Shown in pieces: positions 47,601 to 55,852 of a stretch of 64,000 nucleotides of DNA. A program made the position numbers and the translations under genes. Source of the DNA: Gammaproteobacteria bacterium (GTDB lineage: Bacteria > Pseudomonadota > Gammaproteobacteria > Burkholderiales > Thiobacillaceae). The notes below the pieces were generated by a model. That model was not told the origin of the DNA. It made no database searches and saw only the letters and a program-made list of their open reading frames with translations. The first letter of the stretch is position 1, and each line of letters starts with the position of its first letter. Location of the stretch: positions 124,001 through 188,000 of the forward strand of contig JAHJNN010000017.1 in assembly GCA_018820765.1 (NCBI GenBank), in the 5' to 3' direction.

Positions 47601-48384
47601 CGAGTCGCACGGCGGTGGCGAGCAGGCTCGAACGCTGACTATCGGTGAGGCCGGGTGCCGGGGTTTCCTCGATGACCTTCTGGTTGCGCCGCTGCACCGA
47701 ACAGTCGCGTTCTCCCAGCGCGACGACATGACCTTTGCCATCGCCGAAGATCTGCACCTCGATGTGGCGCGCGTGCTCGACGTACTTCTCGAGGAAGATA
47801 CCGGCCTCCTTGAAGTTGGCGCGCGCCAGCCGCTCGACCGACTGGAAGGCTTCGACCAGTTCGTCCGCGCTCCAGATCAGGCGCATGCCGATGCCGCCGC
47901 CGCCGGCGGTGCTCTTCAGCATCACCGGGTAGCCGATGCGTGCGGCTTCGGCCTGGGCGTGACCGGCGTCGGCGAGCAGGCCGGAACCCGGCAGCAACGG
48001 CACTTTGTTGTGCTCAGCCAGATCGCGCGCGGTGTGCTTGAGACCGAAGGCGCGCATCTGCTCCGGGCTGGGGCCGATGAAGGCGATGCCGGCCGCGGCG
48101 CAGTCCTCGGCGAAGCCTGGGTTCTCGGACAGGAAGCCGTAGCCGGGATGGATGGCCTGGGCGCCGGTGGCTTTGGCCGCTTCGAGAATTTTTTCGGCGC
48201 GCAGGTAGCTTTGCGCCGCCGGCGCGGGGCCGATCTCGACGGCTTCGTCGGCCAGCCGCACGTGCAGCGAATGGCGGTCTGCCTCGGAATACACGGCGAC
48301 CGACTTCACCCCCATGCTGCGCAGGGTGCGGATGATGCGGCAGGCGATGGCGCCGCGGTTGGCGATCAGGACTTTCTTGAACAT
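44674..48384 (-). CDS. uca: Biotin-dependent urea/guanidine carboxylase
   Basis: 1236 aa. Order: biotin carboxylase (about 1-450, with KSTAGGGGIGM and RDCSVQRRNQKV), carboxyltransferase made of KipA/AHS2-like (about 465-765) and KipI/AHS1-like (about 825-1050) parts, linker, and biotinyl domain with ESMKME (biotin Lys1200). It carboxylates urea to allophanate, or guanidine to carboxyguanidine; published work shows many such enzymes prefer guanidine. The two DUF1989 genes upstream favour guanidine. Two palindromic repeats are inserted in frame at about residues 603-631 and 780-812. A fully usable frame remains, so it is probably expressed. Confidence 0.93.
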   Translation of the reverse strand: MFKKVLIANRGAIACRIIRTLRSMGVKSVAVYSEADRHSLHVRLADEAVEIGPAPAAQSYLRAEKILEAAKATGAQAIHPGYGFLSENPGFAEDCAAAGIAFIGPSPEQMRAFGLKHTARDLAEHNKVPLLPGSGLLADAGHAQAEAARIGYPVMLKSTAGGGGIGMRLIWSADELVEAFQSVERLARANFKEAGIFLEKYVEHARHIEVQIFGDGKGHVVALGERDCSVQRRNQKVIEETPAPGLTDSQRSSLLATAVRLGEAVGYRSAGTVEFVYDTLSGEFYFLEVNTRLQVEHGVTEEVTGVDLVEWMVREAAGELDLAGFKAEPRGASMQVRLYAEDPGKDFQPAAGVLTEVVFPADARIETWVERGSDVPPFYDPMVAKIIVKGRDRAEALENMQQVLANTRVAGIETNLGYLEQIVRDAVFIEGRQTTRYLNAFHYRPSTIDVIEPGVQSSIQDWPGRTGYWDVGVPPSGPMDALALRLANKLAGNEEGAAALELTVAGPTLRFNCDARIALAGADMGAELDGVSIGNWAAHAVKAGSILKLGAIEDTGCRTYLAVRGGFDVPEYLGSQSTFTLGQFGGHAGRTLRVGDVLHLATPPVGATSRSRSGTEATATADRGLEAAPTGLIPVYSHAWEIGVLYGPHGAPDFFTDADIEMFFATDWEVHYNSSRTGVRLIGPRPQWARNDGGEAGLHPSNIHDNAYAIGAVDFTGDMPVILGPDGPSLGGFVCPATIVQAELWKMGQLRPGDTVRFKRLSQAQAERMEAAQDAAIATLSFRAATRNPENQDWIPASAGMTTEGSAAARNDDALAEPILHRTPETDNPVAVVYRRAGDKYLLVEYGPLVLDLNLRFRVHALMTHLQAMAVPGILDLTPGIRSLQVHYDSRVLPLSGLMDLLLAAEKALPAIEDMQVPTRIVHIPLSWDDAATKLAIEKYMQSVRKDAPWCPSNIEFIRRINGLESIEEVKRIVFDASYLVMGLGDVYLGAPVATPVDPRHRLVTTKYNPARTWTPENAVGIGGAYMCVYGMEGPGGYQFVGRTLQMWNRWRQTADFTDGKPWLLRFFDQVRFFPVSADELLKIREDFPLGRYQLKIEETTFSLREYNQFLADNSASITAFKTQQQASFDAERERWRASGQAEYASDLTVAEAAPDSELDLPENGRAIASHVAGNVWKVEVEEGAAVKQGDPLVIVESMKMEFAVMAPCDGRIHKVFCREGGQVSAGQDLLVLVSE
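45949..46045. repeat. Palindromic repeat inserted in frame in the carboxylase gene (linker)
   Basis: Outer arms of 16 bp are perfect inverted repeats (45949-45964 and 46030-46045). An inner hairpin ATCCCGGC/GCCGGGAT lies at 45983-46002. This is the widespread proteobacterial type of dispersed repeat that reads as FRAATRNPENQDWIPASAGM when translated. It falls between the two carboxyltransferase parts and adds about 32 residues without breaking the frame. Confidence 0.85.
46492..46576. repeat. Second palindromic repeat (GTAGGAGCG type) inserted in frame in the carboxylase gene
   Basis: Two 30-nt inverted arms (46492-46521 and 46547-46576) with two mismatches. They carry the GTAGGAGCGRCCTCCAGG motif common in dispersed repeats of gamma- and betaproteobacteria, and each arm folds on itself. 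It encodes about residues 603-631 inside the KipA/AHS2-like part, keeping the frame. Confidence 0.85.
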
Positions 48385-48450
48385 GTGTCACCTGTGTGGG
48401 GCGTCCCACCTCTTTTCATTGCCGGCATGGGTCGTCCCGGGCCGGGTCGA

Positions 48451-49107
48451 CTAAGGGTTCCAGAGCAGGAAGCGGGCCGGTGTCGGGTTATACGCATTGC
48501 ATGGATTGTTCAACTGGGGACAGTTGGAGACCAGCATCCACAGGTTCATCTCGGCGCGCAGCTCGACGTACTTGCCGGGCGCAGACACGCCGTCGGCGAA
48601 AGTCAGGTCGCCCGACTCGGTCACCGGCACGTTCATGAAAAAATTGATGTTAGGCACCAGGTCGCGCTTGCCGAGGCCAATGTCGGCGTGCTGCAGCGCG
48701 GTCAGGTAATTGTCGCGGCAACTGTGCATGAACTTCTTCTGCAATGCGTAGCGCACCGTGTTGCTCTCGGCCGCGCAGGCACCCCCCAGGGTGTCGTGGC
48801 GGCCGCAGGTGTCGGCGACGATGGTGAGCATGGGATGGCCGTCGTCGCTGTACAGCACCGAGCCCGTGGTCAGGTAGATGCCGCCTTGGCGCAGCAGGGT
48901 TTCGGTGGCGCTGTAATGCTCGGCGCCGTCATCGCGGTTGTAGAAGATGACGTCGACGGCCTGGTTGCCCTCAAGGTCGACGATGCGCAGGGTCTGGCCC
49001 TTGTCGATCGCCAGCAGGTAGGGCTCGCCAGCAGGCAGGGTGTGGTCGAGCACGGCGGTCTCAAGAGGCAGCGTGCTTTCCTTGATGCGTATGGCGGCAG
49101 CAGTCAT
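48451..49107 (-). CDS. cgdB: DUF1989 urea carboxylase-associated protein 2 / carboxyguanidine deiminase subunit
   Basis: 218 aa from the ATG at 49107, which has GAGGA about 8 nt upstream; an ATG at 49113 is too close to it. DUF1989 family: GQTLRIVDLEGNQAVDVIFYN, TCGRHDTLGGACAAESNTVRY, NINFFMNVPV, ending NPCNAYNPTPARFLLW. Members of this pair form carboxyguanidine deiminase (CgdAB), which turns carboxyguanidine into allophanate and ammonia. Subunit naming is tentative. It lies between its partner and the carboxylase. Confidence 0.82.
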   Translation of the reverse strand: MTAAAIRIKESTLPLETAVLDHTLPAGEPYLLAIDKGQTLRIVDLEGNQAVDVIFYNRDDGAEHYSATETLLRQGGIYLTTGSVLYSDDGHPMLTIVADTCGRHDTLGGACAAESNTVRYALQKKFMHSCRDNYLTALQHADIGLGKRDLVPNINFFMNVPVTESGDLTFADGVSAPGKYVELRAEMNLWMLVSNCPQLNNPCNAYNPTPARFLLWNP

Positions 49108-49118
49108 GGCCATATTCC

Positions 49119-49925
49119 TCAGGTCAGGTAGAGCATGTCGGTATTGTGCAGGGCGCGGGCGTTTTCCGGGCGGAAGCCGCGACAATAATCGTCCGCCAGC
49201 GCCGGACCGGAACGCCAGACAGCCAGGCCGACTTTGCTCGCCGGGTAGGCCGGTTCCGGGTTGAGCGGATGCGGCGCGGTAGAAAAGGCGACCAGCACAT
49301 CCATGTCCATGCGCAGGTCGACAAAATCACCGGCCTGGGCATGGTCGGGCACATAGCGGAAACGGCCTTCCGCATCGACCGTGATCTTGCTGAAGAAATT
49401 CACTGGCGCCACCAGATCACGTTTGGCCAGGCCATATTTGCCAATCTCGATCAGCAGGCCGTCGCGGCCGGAGCGGGTCATGCCGTTGCGGTTGGCCTGA
49501 TAGGCGTGGTCGCCATACTTCTCGTGCATCAGCCGGTTGTCCAGCAACAGGCCGAGCGGGTCATGCCAGTCCAAGCTGTCGGCAGTGATCGAGGCCATGG
49601 CCCGACCCATGTCGCTCATCAGCACATGGCCGCGCGTGTAGTGGGCGGTATGCTGGGCCTTGAGGGAGTCGGGCATGTTGTAACGCTCCAGCTTCTCCTG
49701 GGCCGAGTAAAGCACCAGCGACAGATTGGCACCGGCGTCCAGCGCGGTGATGCGCAGCGTGGTGCCGCGCGGCAGCCGGTAGGACCAGTGGCCGCCACCG
49801 GGGACCAGCTCGGAGAACAGCACCTTGTCCTCGGGCAGGTCAGGGGCGAAGCGGCGCCAGTGTTCGGGCATGTCGACCGGTGCCGAAGCGGGCGGGTTGT
49901 TGAGAAGAAGTTCGGGATGATCCAT
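49119..49925 (-). CDS. cgdA: DUF1989 urea carboxylase-associated protein 1 / carboxyguanidine deiminase subunit
   Basis: 268 aa. Larger DUF1989 partner: GHWSYRLPRGTTLRITALDA, DSLDWHDPLGLLLDN, APVNFFSKITVD, VDLRMDMDVLVAFS. By family it forms CgdAB with the protein encoded immediately downstream. It directly follows the NikR-like regulator gene. Subunit letter is tentative; function rests on family knowledge and context. Confidence 0.82.
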   Translation of the reverse strand: MDHPELLLNNPPASAPVDMPEHWRRFAPDLPEDKVLFSELVPGGGHWSYRLPRGTTLRITALDAGANLSLVLYSAQEKLERYNMPDSLKAQHTAHYTRGHVLMSDMGRAMASITADSLDWHDPLGLLLDNRLMHEKYGDHAYQANRNGMTRSGRDGLLIEIGKYGLAKRDLVAPVNFFSKITVDAEGRFRYVPDHAQAGDFVDLRMDMDVLVAFSTAPHPLNPEPAYPASKVGLAVWRSGPALADDYCRGFRPENARALHNTDMLYLT

Positions 49926-49927
49926 GA

Positions 49928-50398
49928 CTATTCTTTCGTATCGCTTGCAGGGGCATGCAGGGGCGGAATGACCGCCGCCAGCAGTTGCAGCCGGCCGGTG
50001 ATGACGCCACGCTGGGCGATCATTTCATTGGCGATGGCCTGAAGCTTGATGGCCGGCCCCTGGACCAGGATCACCTCCAGCATCTGATCCTCGGTCAGGT
50101 GTACATGCAGCGAACTGATGACCTCGGCGACGTGCTGGTACTGGATATCCGCAAGCTTACCCTGCAAGCCGCGCGTGGCGCGGTTGTAAAGCAGCGTCAG
50201 CGTACCGGCCATGACCTCGTTGCCGAGCGACCGCTTATGCTCGGCAAGCTGGTAGTTGACCATCTCACCGATAGCCTGCGAACGGCTGCCATAGCCGCGG
50301 CTCTCGACCATGTGGTCGAGTTCCGCAAGCAGGTCGGGCGGCAGCGAGACGCTGATCCGGCTGACCAGGGTGACGGGCTTTTCCAGGCTCATCTTCAT
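49928..50398 (-). CDS. NikR-like ribbon-helix-helix regulator lacking two nickel ligands
   Basis: 156 aa. N-terminal ribbon-helix-helix (VSRISVSLPPDLLAELDHMV, SRSQAIGEMV) and C-terminal NikR/ACT-like domain (SSLHVHLTEDQMLEV, IANEMIAQRGV). Aligned with E. coli NikR, the ligands His87 and His89 are kept (H98, H100 here), but His76 is Tyr87 and Cys95 is Met106; a His lies two residues after Tyr87. The square-planar Ni site is therefore unlikely. Placed inside the carboxylase/ABC operon, it is probably the local regulator, with the palindrome at 55548-55570 as a candidate operator. Confidence 0.85.
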   Translation of the reverse strand: MKMSLEKPVTLVSRISVSLPPDLLAELDHMVESRGYGSRSQAIGEMVNYQLAEHKRSLGNEVMAGTLTLLYNRATRGLQGKLADIQYQHVAEVISSLHVHLTEDQMLEVILVQGPAIKLQAIANEMIAQRGVITGRLQLLAAVIPPLHAPASDTKE

Positions 50399-50405
50399 GA
50401 TTGGC

Positions 50406-51809
50406 TCAGAACATGTAGCTGTAGCGTTCCACTTCCCACTTGCTCACGGAGAGGTGATAGGCCTCCCACTCCTCGGTCTTGTAGCGGATAAACTCGTCGC
50501 GCAGTTCTCGGCCCAGCGTGGCCTCGACCAGCGGGTCGTCGGCGAAGGCGGCCACCGCCTCCTGCAGGGTCTGGGGCAGGAATTCGATGCCGCGCGCGCG
50601 GCGCTCGTCGTCGCCGATGGCGTACAGGTTGTCCTCGTTCGGGTTGCCCGGATTCAGCCCCTCGCGGATGCCTTCCAGGCCGGCGGCCAGGACCAGAGTC
50701 GCGGCCAGGTAAGGGTTCACCGCGCCGTCGGCATTGCGCGATTCGCAGCGGCCGCCGCCGGCCGGAATGCGGACCGAGTTGGTGCGGTTGTTGGAGCCCC
50801 AGGAGTTGAACACCGGCGCCCAGGAGAAGTAACTCATGGCGCCACGCCGAACCAGACGCTTGTAGCTGTTCACCGTGGGTGCGAACACCGCGCACAGGGC
50901 GCGGCCGTGCTTGAGAATGCCGGCGACGAAGCTGTAGCCGAGCGGGGTCAGGCCGATGCCGTGCGGGTCGTCCTCGGGCGCGCAGGCAAACAGGTTCTTG
51001 CCGGTCTCCAGGTCGTAGATCGACATGTTGAAGTGGGCACCGTTGCCGGTCTTGTCGGCGAAGGGCTTGGGCATCATGGTGGCGAGCAGGCCTTCTTCCT
51101 TGGCGTAGTACTTGGCCATGAAGCGGAAGAAGGTCAGCCGGTCGCAAGTGGTCAGTGCATCGGCATAGTTGAAGTCGAACTCGAACTGGCCGTTGGCATC
51201 CTCGTGATCGAAGGAATACAGGTCCCAGCCGAGGTCGTTGATGGAGGTCGCCACCTTGTCGAGCCAGGAGAAGTTGTCGACGAAGCCGCGCACGTCGTAG
51301 CAGGGCTTGGTCAGCTTGTCGTCGGCGACGGGCACCGACAGGCTGCCGTCCGCGTTCTGCTTGAGCAGGAAGATCTCGCACTCGATGCCGAGGTTCATGC
51401 CGTAGCCCAGCTTGGCTGCCTCGGCCAACTGGTTCTTCAGCGCGACCCGGGTATTCAGCGGATAGGGCTTGCCCTGGAAATGGTTGTCGGCCGGAATCCA
51501 GGCGATCTTCGGCTCCCACGGCAGCTGGATGGCGCGGTCGAGATCCGGCACCGAGGTCAGCTCGTCGTCGTTCGGCGCCTGGCCGAGGCCGTCCAGCGCA
51601 TAACCCGTGTAGCGCTCAGAACCCTTGGCCATGTGGCCGAGGTGGGCGATGGGAACGACCTTGGCCTTGGGCACGCCGTGAATGTCGACGTAGGCGCCGA
51701 TGCAGTATTTCACGCCCTTGTCGGTCAGCTCGCGCTGCAGCTGCGCCGTCGCATCGGCCGAATGTCTGGCGGTGGCGGGTTTGTCGAGAACGGCAGTGTC
51801 GGTAGTCAT
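50406..51809 (-). CDS. glnT: Type III glutamine synthetase-like enzyme
   Basis: 467 aa from the ATG at 51809, preceded by AAGGAAGC. Glutamine synthetase catalytic domain: [38 protein letters not shown]. The pattern is that of the GlnT/type III group, which also includes gamma-glutamylmethylamide synthetases, rather than GlnA. It could assimilate the ammonia released by the pathway or glutamylate an amine. It lacks the usual adenylylation-loop context of GlnA. Between the regulator and the creatininase-family gene. Confidence 0.82.
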   Translation of the reverse strand: MTTDTAVLDKPATARHSADATAQLQRELTDKGVKYCIGAYVDIHGVPKAKVVPIAHLGHMAKGSERYTGYALDGLGQAPNDDELTSVPDLDRAIQLPWEPKIAWIPADNHFQGKPYPLNTRVALKNQLAEAAKLGYGMNLGIECEIFLLKQNADGSLSVPVADDKLTKPCYDVRGFVDNFSWLDKVATSINDLGWDLYSFDHEDANGQFEFDFNYADALTTCDRLTFFRFMAKYYAKEEGLLATMMPKPFADKTGNGAHFNMSIYDLETGKNLFACAPEDDPHGIGLTPLGYSFVAGILKHGRALCAVFAPTVNSYKRLVRRGAMSYFSWAPVFNSWGSNNRTNSVRIPAGGGRCESRNADGAVNPYLAATLVLAAGLEGIREGLNPGNPNEDNLYAIGDDERRARGIEFLPQTLQEAVAAFADDPLVEATLGRELRDEFIRYKTEEWEAYHLSVSKWEVERYSYMF

Positions 51810-51819
51810 GATGCTTCCT

Positions 51820-52599
51820 TTAGCGGGGTGGAGCGGCGGGGACGGCGTCCCCGAAATAGGAGTGGTCAAGCGGCGGCGTTTCGACGCTGCCTGTGCGAAC
51901 CAGTGCGGCGAGATCCTCGACCAGCCAGTCGAACCAGCGGTGGCCTTTCTCCACGCTGGCCTGGCTCGGCGTCCCGGTGACGCCGTTCAGGCTGGTCCGG
52001 TTGACCGGATGGGCGAAGACGCAGCCGCAGGTGCGGTCCGGATCGTCGGCATCAAGCAGCTTGTCCGGCCGCACGCCCTCGGGGGCGATGGCCAGCATGA
52101 TCGAGGCTTCGGCGTCGTTGGCGTGCCAGTCGGCGGCGTCCGCGCAGTGGAACTGGCGCACCCGTTCGCTGAGCGTCGCCGTATTGATCACCGCGACCAT
52201 CAGGTCGTCATGCTCGGCGCGCAGCATCTCCAGGGCGCAGCGCAGCGGCGCAGCGTTGGTGACGTGGGCGTTGACGATGAACAGGCGGCGAATGCCGCTG
52301 TGATAGGCCCAGTCGCCGACTTCCTTGACCAGCTGGATCAGGGTGATCGGCTGCAGGGCGATCGTGCCGGGCCAGCGCCGGCTGTGGCCGAGCGAACAGC
52401 CGTACGGCAGCGTCGGCAGCATGGGCACGCCGGTCTGCGCGGCGACGGCGGCACAGAGTTGTTCGGCGATGACGAAGTCGACGCCGCAGCCGAGATGCGG
52501 GCCGTGCTGCTCGGTGGCGCCCACCGGCAGGATGGCAGCCTGGCCAGAGCGGGCCAGCACATCGGGGATTTCGGACCAGGTGAGATCGGACCAAAGCAT
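51820..52599 (-). CDS. Creatininase-family amidohydrolase
   Basis: 259 aa. Metal-dependent creatininase fold: [19 protein letters not shown] (Glu, His, Asp ligands), IVNAHVTN where NGHGGN is usual, and [13 protein letters not shown]. Family members open cyclic amides or guanidines (creatinine) or hydrolyse formamides. In a guanidine/urea operon it may feed a related guanidino compound into the pathway (inference). The usual Gly-Gly of NGHGGN is replaced, so substrate differs from classical creatininase. Confidence 0.8.
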   Translation of the reverse strand: MLWSDLTWSEIPDVLARSGQAAILPVGATEQHGPHLGCGVDFVIAEQLCAAVAAQTGVPMLPTLPYGCSLGHSRRWPGTIALQPITLIQLVKEVGDWAYHSGIRRLFIVNAHVTNAAPLRCALEMLRAEHDDLMVAVINTATLSERVRQFHCADAADWHANDAEASIMLAIAPEGVRPDKLLDADDPDRTCGCVFAHPVNRTSLNGVTGTPSQASVEKGHRWFDWLVEDLAALVRTGSVETPPLDHSYFGDAVPAAPPR

Positions 52600-52610
52600 G
52601 GTGGAGCCTC

Positions 52611-53522
52611 TTACTCGACGTTGTCGTTCACGTTGGTGAAGCGGATCAGGTGCGGCTTCACGGCCTGCTCGTCTTCCGGCAGGGGCTCCGGCGCCGGATG
52701 GATCAGTTCCTCCAGACGCGCCTTGGTCGCCATGAATTCCGGCGTGTTGAACTGACCCGGCGAGCGCGGACGCGGCACCGGCACCTCGATCACCTCCTGC
52801 ACTTCGCCAGGATGGGCTTTCAGCACGAGGATGCGGTCGGCCAGGTAGATCGCCTCGTCAAGATCGTGGGTGATGAACAGCACCGTGACGTCGATGTTTT
52901 TCCAGATGTCGATCAGGTGCGACTGCATCTTCGACCGGGTCTGGGCGTCGAGCGCGCCGAATGGCTCATCCATCAGCAGGATGCGCGGCTGGTTGACCAG
53001 CGCGCGGGCGATGGCGACGCGCTGGCGCATGCCGCCGGAAAGCTGATGCGGATAGGCGTCGGCGAACTTTTCCAGGCCAACCAGTTCCAGCCAGGTTCGG
53101 GCATCCCGCTCCGCCTCGTCGTGGCCGCGGCCGTTCATCTGCGGCCCGAACATCACGTTCTTTTTTACCGTCAGCCAGGGAAACAGGGAATAGCCCTGGA
53201 ACACCATGCCGCGGTCCTGCCCCGGTCCGCTGACCGGCTTGCCGTCGAGCAGGACGTCGCCGGAAGTGTGATCTTCCAGACCGGCCAGAATGCGGATCAG
53301 GGTCGATTTGCCGCAGCCGGAAGGGCCGATGACGCAGACAAATTCGCGCCGGCGGACGCTGAAGTCGATCCCGCGCAGGGCTTCGGTCTCGCCCTGGGGC
53401 GAGCGGTAGCGCTTGCCGAGGCCGCGCACTTCGAGAATGGTCTCACGCTGGTTGATCCGGTCGAAGCGTGCCTTCACGGCCTCCGACTGATCCAGGTAGC
53501 TGGGCAGGTTCTTATCGTTCAT
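52611..53522 (-). CDS. ABC transporter ATPase (nitrate/taurine/urea-carboxylase type)
   Basis: 303 aa from the ATG at 53522. Walker A GPSGCGKS, signature LSGGMRQR, Walker [13 protein letters not shown], His switch in FITHDLDEA. Belongs to the NrtD/TauB/SsuB group. A C-terminal extension of about 40 residues follows the nucleotide-binding domain. Works with the permease and binding protein just upstream. Confidence 0.92.
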   Translation of the reverse strand: MNDKNLPSYLDQSEAVKARFDRINQRETILEVRGLGKRYRSPQGETEALRGIDFSVRRREFVCVIGPSGCGKSTLIRILAGLEDHTSGDVLLDGKPVSGPGQDRGMVFQGYSLFPWLTVKKNVMFGPQMNGRGHDEAERDARTWLELVGLEKFADAYPHQLSGGMRQRVAIARALVNQPRILLMDEPFGALDAQTRSKMQSHLIDIWKNIDVTVLFITHDLDEAIYLADRILVLKAHPGEVQEVIEVPVPRPRSPGQFNTPEFMATKARLEELIHPAPEPLPEDEQAVKPHLIRFTNVNDNVE

Positions 53523-53533
53523 GGCCTGCCCTC

Positions 53534-54496
53534 TCAGCGGCGATCCTGGGCACGATCCCAGGGGAACAGGCGGCGGCCGAAGCGGGCCAGGATCAGGTCC
53601 GTGCCGAAGCCGATGATGCCGATGATCATGATCGCCGCGTAGACATTGTCGAAATGCTGGTAACGGGCCTGCTGGGTGATATAGAAGGTGATGCCGGAAC
53701 TGGTGCCGATCAGTTCGGCGACGATCAGGTAGGTCCAGGCCCAGCCCAGCAGGATGCGCTGATCGCGATAGAGGTCGGGCAGGATGCCGGGCACCACCAC
53801 CTTGGTCAGTAACTTCAGGTTTCTCGTACCCAGCGTGCGGGCCGCCTCGATGATGGTGGCTTCCAGCTTGCGCGTGGTATTGGCGATGATCAGCACCTGC
53901 TGGAACAGGGTGCCGATGACGATAATCGCGATCTTGGGACCATCGTAGATGCCGAGGATGGCCACCGCCAGGGCGCCGAAGGCCGGCGCCGGCAGGTAGC
54001 GGAAGTACTCGATGAAGGGCTCGCTCAGGCGGGCGAAGGTCGAATAGGTCCCGGCCAGGATGCCCAGCGGCACGCCGATGATCGAGGAAATCAAAAAGCC
54101 CCAGAAGATGATCTGGATGCTGTGCCACAGGCTTTCGTGCAGCCAGGGCGCGTCCTTTTGCGCCGGTTGCTTGGCGAAACCCGTGTAGAAGGCCTGCGCC
54201 ACTTCGTGCGGCGCAGGCAGGTAAATGGGGTTGGCCGGCTTGCCGGCCGGGAGGGCCAGGTGCTGCTCCTTGGCATAGGCGGTCTCATCGTCGAATTGCG
54301 ACTTGTCCACCAGCATGCCTGTCTGGAAGTAGTCGACGCCACCGGGCACGGTGACCTCGACCTTGGGATGCCAGATGAACGGTACGTAGCTCACCAGGCA
54401 CCAGACCAGCAACGGCAGCAGGAATGAGCCGATGCCCAGCAGCGTACGCTTGCGCGTCTCGCTGTCGGTACCGGTCAGATTGGCGACCAGACTCAT
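53534..54496 (-). CDS. ABC transporter permease (urea-carboxylase-linked)
   Basis: 320 aa. One N-terminal transmembrane segment (about 20-42), a periplasmic insertion (about 45-120), then the BPD_transp_1 core with about five segments and the EAA loop ([22 protein letters not shown]). The long insertion after the first segment is not found in most TauC/SsuC permeases. Paired with the adjacent ATPase and binding protein. Confidence 0.92.
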   Translation of the reverse strand: MSLVANLTGTDSETRKRTLLGIGSFLLPLLVWCLVSYVPFIWHPKVEVTVPGGVDYFQTGMLVDKSQFDDETAYAKEQHLALPAGKPANPIYLPAPHEVAQAFYTGFAKQPAQKDAPWLHESLWHSIQIIFWGFLISSIIGVPLGILAGTYSTFARLSEPFIEYFRYLPAPAFGALAVAILGIYDGPKIAIIVIGTLFQQVLIIANTTRKLEATIIEAARTLGTRNLKLLTKVVVPGILPDLYRDQRILLGWAWTYLIVAELIGTSSGITFYITQQARYQHFDNVYAAIMIIGIIGFGTDLILARFGRRLFPWDRAQDRR

Positions 54497-54518
54497 TTCC
54501 GCTCCGTGCTGGGTGAAC

Positions 54519-55517
54519 TTACTTGGCGAAGGTGAAGGACGAATCGAGGTAGCTGTTCACGTCCTCGGCCTTCTTGTAGACGTCGTTGGCGACGTTGAAG
54601 TCATCCGCGATCCTGGAAGAGCCATAGAGCGTCTTGAAGCCATCGCCCTTGACGTAGATCTTTTTCGCCTCGTCCAGGCTCAGGAGCTTGGTGCCCTTGA
54701 GCAGGGGCAGGTAGGTCTCGGGGGAAACGCCGACACGGGCAGCCATGATCTTCACGGCATCGGGCTGGGTCTTGGGATCGTTGATGTACTTCACCACGCG
54801 GTCCCACACCTTCACAACCTTGACCCAGTCGGCGCGGCGCTGCTTGGCGCTGGCAGGATTCACGGCGAGCACGTCATAGATCAGGCCGGGTTCGTCGGCG
54901 GACGTGTAGATGGGCTTGGCACCCGGCACGGATTTCATGGTCTGGCCGGCGATGGGCTGCCAGGCACCGACCGCGGCAACGTCGCCGGAGGCCAGCATCT
55001 GCGGCATCTCATTGGTCTTGGCATTCACCAGGGTGACATCGGACTCTTTCATGCCCGCCTTCTTCAGGCCATTGAGCAGCAGCAGGTGTTCGACGAAGCC
55101 CATTTCCACTGCCACCTTCTTGCCCTTCAGTGCCTTGACGGAGCGGACACCCGGCTTGCCGATGATCATGTCGTTGCCGTTGGAATAGTCGGTCAACATG
55201 ACCATGACGCTCTTGCCGCCCGCCGCACCGGTGACCAGCGCATCACCGTTGGTCATGGTGACGGCGTCGATCTTGCCGGCGGAGAAGGCATCCATGGAGG
55301 CCGAGTAATCGAACCACTCGAACGTCACCGGCACGCCGGCTTCCTTGAACCAGCCCTTGTCGATGGCGACCTGCCAGGCGACCCAGCCCGGCCAGTCGCT
55401 GTAACCGATTTTGAGGGGTTGGGCGGCGTGGGCCGAGATGCTCATGGCCGCGACGGCAGGAATCACCAGCCGCGAGAACAGAGTCTTGAGGGTGCTTCCG
55501 ATGTGCTTCACATTCAT
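54519..55517 (-). CDS. ABC transporter substrate-binding protein (urea-carboxylase-linked)
   Basis: 332 aa. Signal peptide about 1-31 (SAHA), then an NMT1/TauA-type binding domain ([38 protein letters not shown]). This subgroup goes with urea/guanidine carboxylase clusters. First gene of the ten-gene operon; a sigma-54 promoter and a palindrome lie just upstream. Ligand not known. Confidence 0.9.
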   Translation of the reverse strand: MNVKHIGSTLKTLFSRLVIPAVAAMSISAHAAQPLKIGYSDWPGWVAWQVAIDKGWFKEAGVPVTFEWFDYSASMDAFSAGKIDAVTMTNGDALVTGAAGGKSVMVMLTDYSNGNDMIIGKPGVRSVKALKGKKVAVEMGFVEHLLLLNGLKKAGMKESDVTLVNAKTNEMPQMLASGDVAAVGAWQPIAGQTMKSVPGAKPIYTSADEPGLIYDVLAVNPASAKQRRADWVKVVKVWDRVVKYINDPKTQPDAVKIMAARVGVSPETYLPLLKGTKLLSLDEAKKIYVKGDGFKTLYGSSRIADDFNVANDVYKKAEDVNSYLDSSFTFAK

Positions 55518-55547
55518 GGTGGGCTCCTAGCTGAAAAGTATTACCAA

Positions 55548-55570
55548 AATGAATATTCGTAATATTCATT
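55548..55570. promoter_or_regulatory. Perfect palindrome at the transcription start (candidate operator)
   Basis: Two 10-bp arms, AATGAATATT and AATATTCATT, separated by CGT. It covers about +1 to +20 of the transcript predicted from the sigma-54 promoter. A repressor bound here would block initiation or early elongation. The inner ATGA...TCAT halves resemble NikR half-sites but with 13 rather than 16 nt between them. Confidence 0.6.
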
Positions 55571-55578
55571 ACGCATAA

Positions 55579-55594
55579 AGCAACAACCGTTCCA
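55579..55594 (-). promoter_or_regulatory. Sigma-54 promoter for the ABC/carboxylase operon
   Basis: Read on the minus strand: TGGAACGGTTGTTGCT, one mismatch (C to A at position 4) from TGGCACGNNNNTTGCW, with GG and GC 10 bp apart. About 62 nt from the -12 GC to the binding-protein ATG. Confidence 0.65.
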
Positions 55595-55796
55595 CATGAC
55601 ATTTTCACGTATAACTACATGATTAATAATATATATTACTATTTACACACCTTTGCCAGCGATACCACTCAAGCATTCTTTTGGTGCGCACCTGCACCTT
55701 TTTAGCCGGCTCCAAAAAACGAAATCCCCGGCGAACTATCCCGCCTGATCGCGCTGCCAAAGCGCGGCATCAAGGTTCCGTGCAATCCAGTCAGGC

Positions 55797-55826
55797 AATA
55801 AAAAGGGGCGTCCTGCAGGACGCCCC
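55797..55826 (-). terminator. Intrinsic terminator of the porin-glnK-amtB operon
   Basis: Perfect 9-bp GC stem (55805-55813 with 55818-55826, loop TGCA), followed on the minus strand by a T-run. It lies 26 nt after the amtB stop. Confidence 0.92.
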
Positions 55827-55852
55827 AACTTCCTTCGGAGAAAGGAGATGAC

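Larger units (their letters stand above)
55518..55852. other. Regulatory intergenic region between the amtB and carboxylase operons
   Basis: 335 nt, AT-rich at 55600-55660. From right to left it holds the amtB terminator, GGTGC/GCACC half-site clusters (55683-55698), an AT-rich block that could bend or bind IHF, a -24/-12 promoter and a perfect palindrome at the predicted start of transcription. I found no guanidine-riboswitch motif. Confidence 0.6.

Noticed and set aside
55683..55698. NtrC site upstream of the ABC/carboxylase promoter
   Set aside because: GGTGC and GCACC half-sites are present but face the wrong way (everted) and do not give GCAC-N7-GTGC spacing.
55518..55700. Guanidine-I (ykkC) riboswitch before the ABC/carboxylase operon
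   Set aside because: I looked for its conserved GGTCCGAGAG- and CTAGGGTTCCG-like segments on the minus strand and found none; the leader after the predicted start is only about 50 nt.
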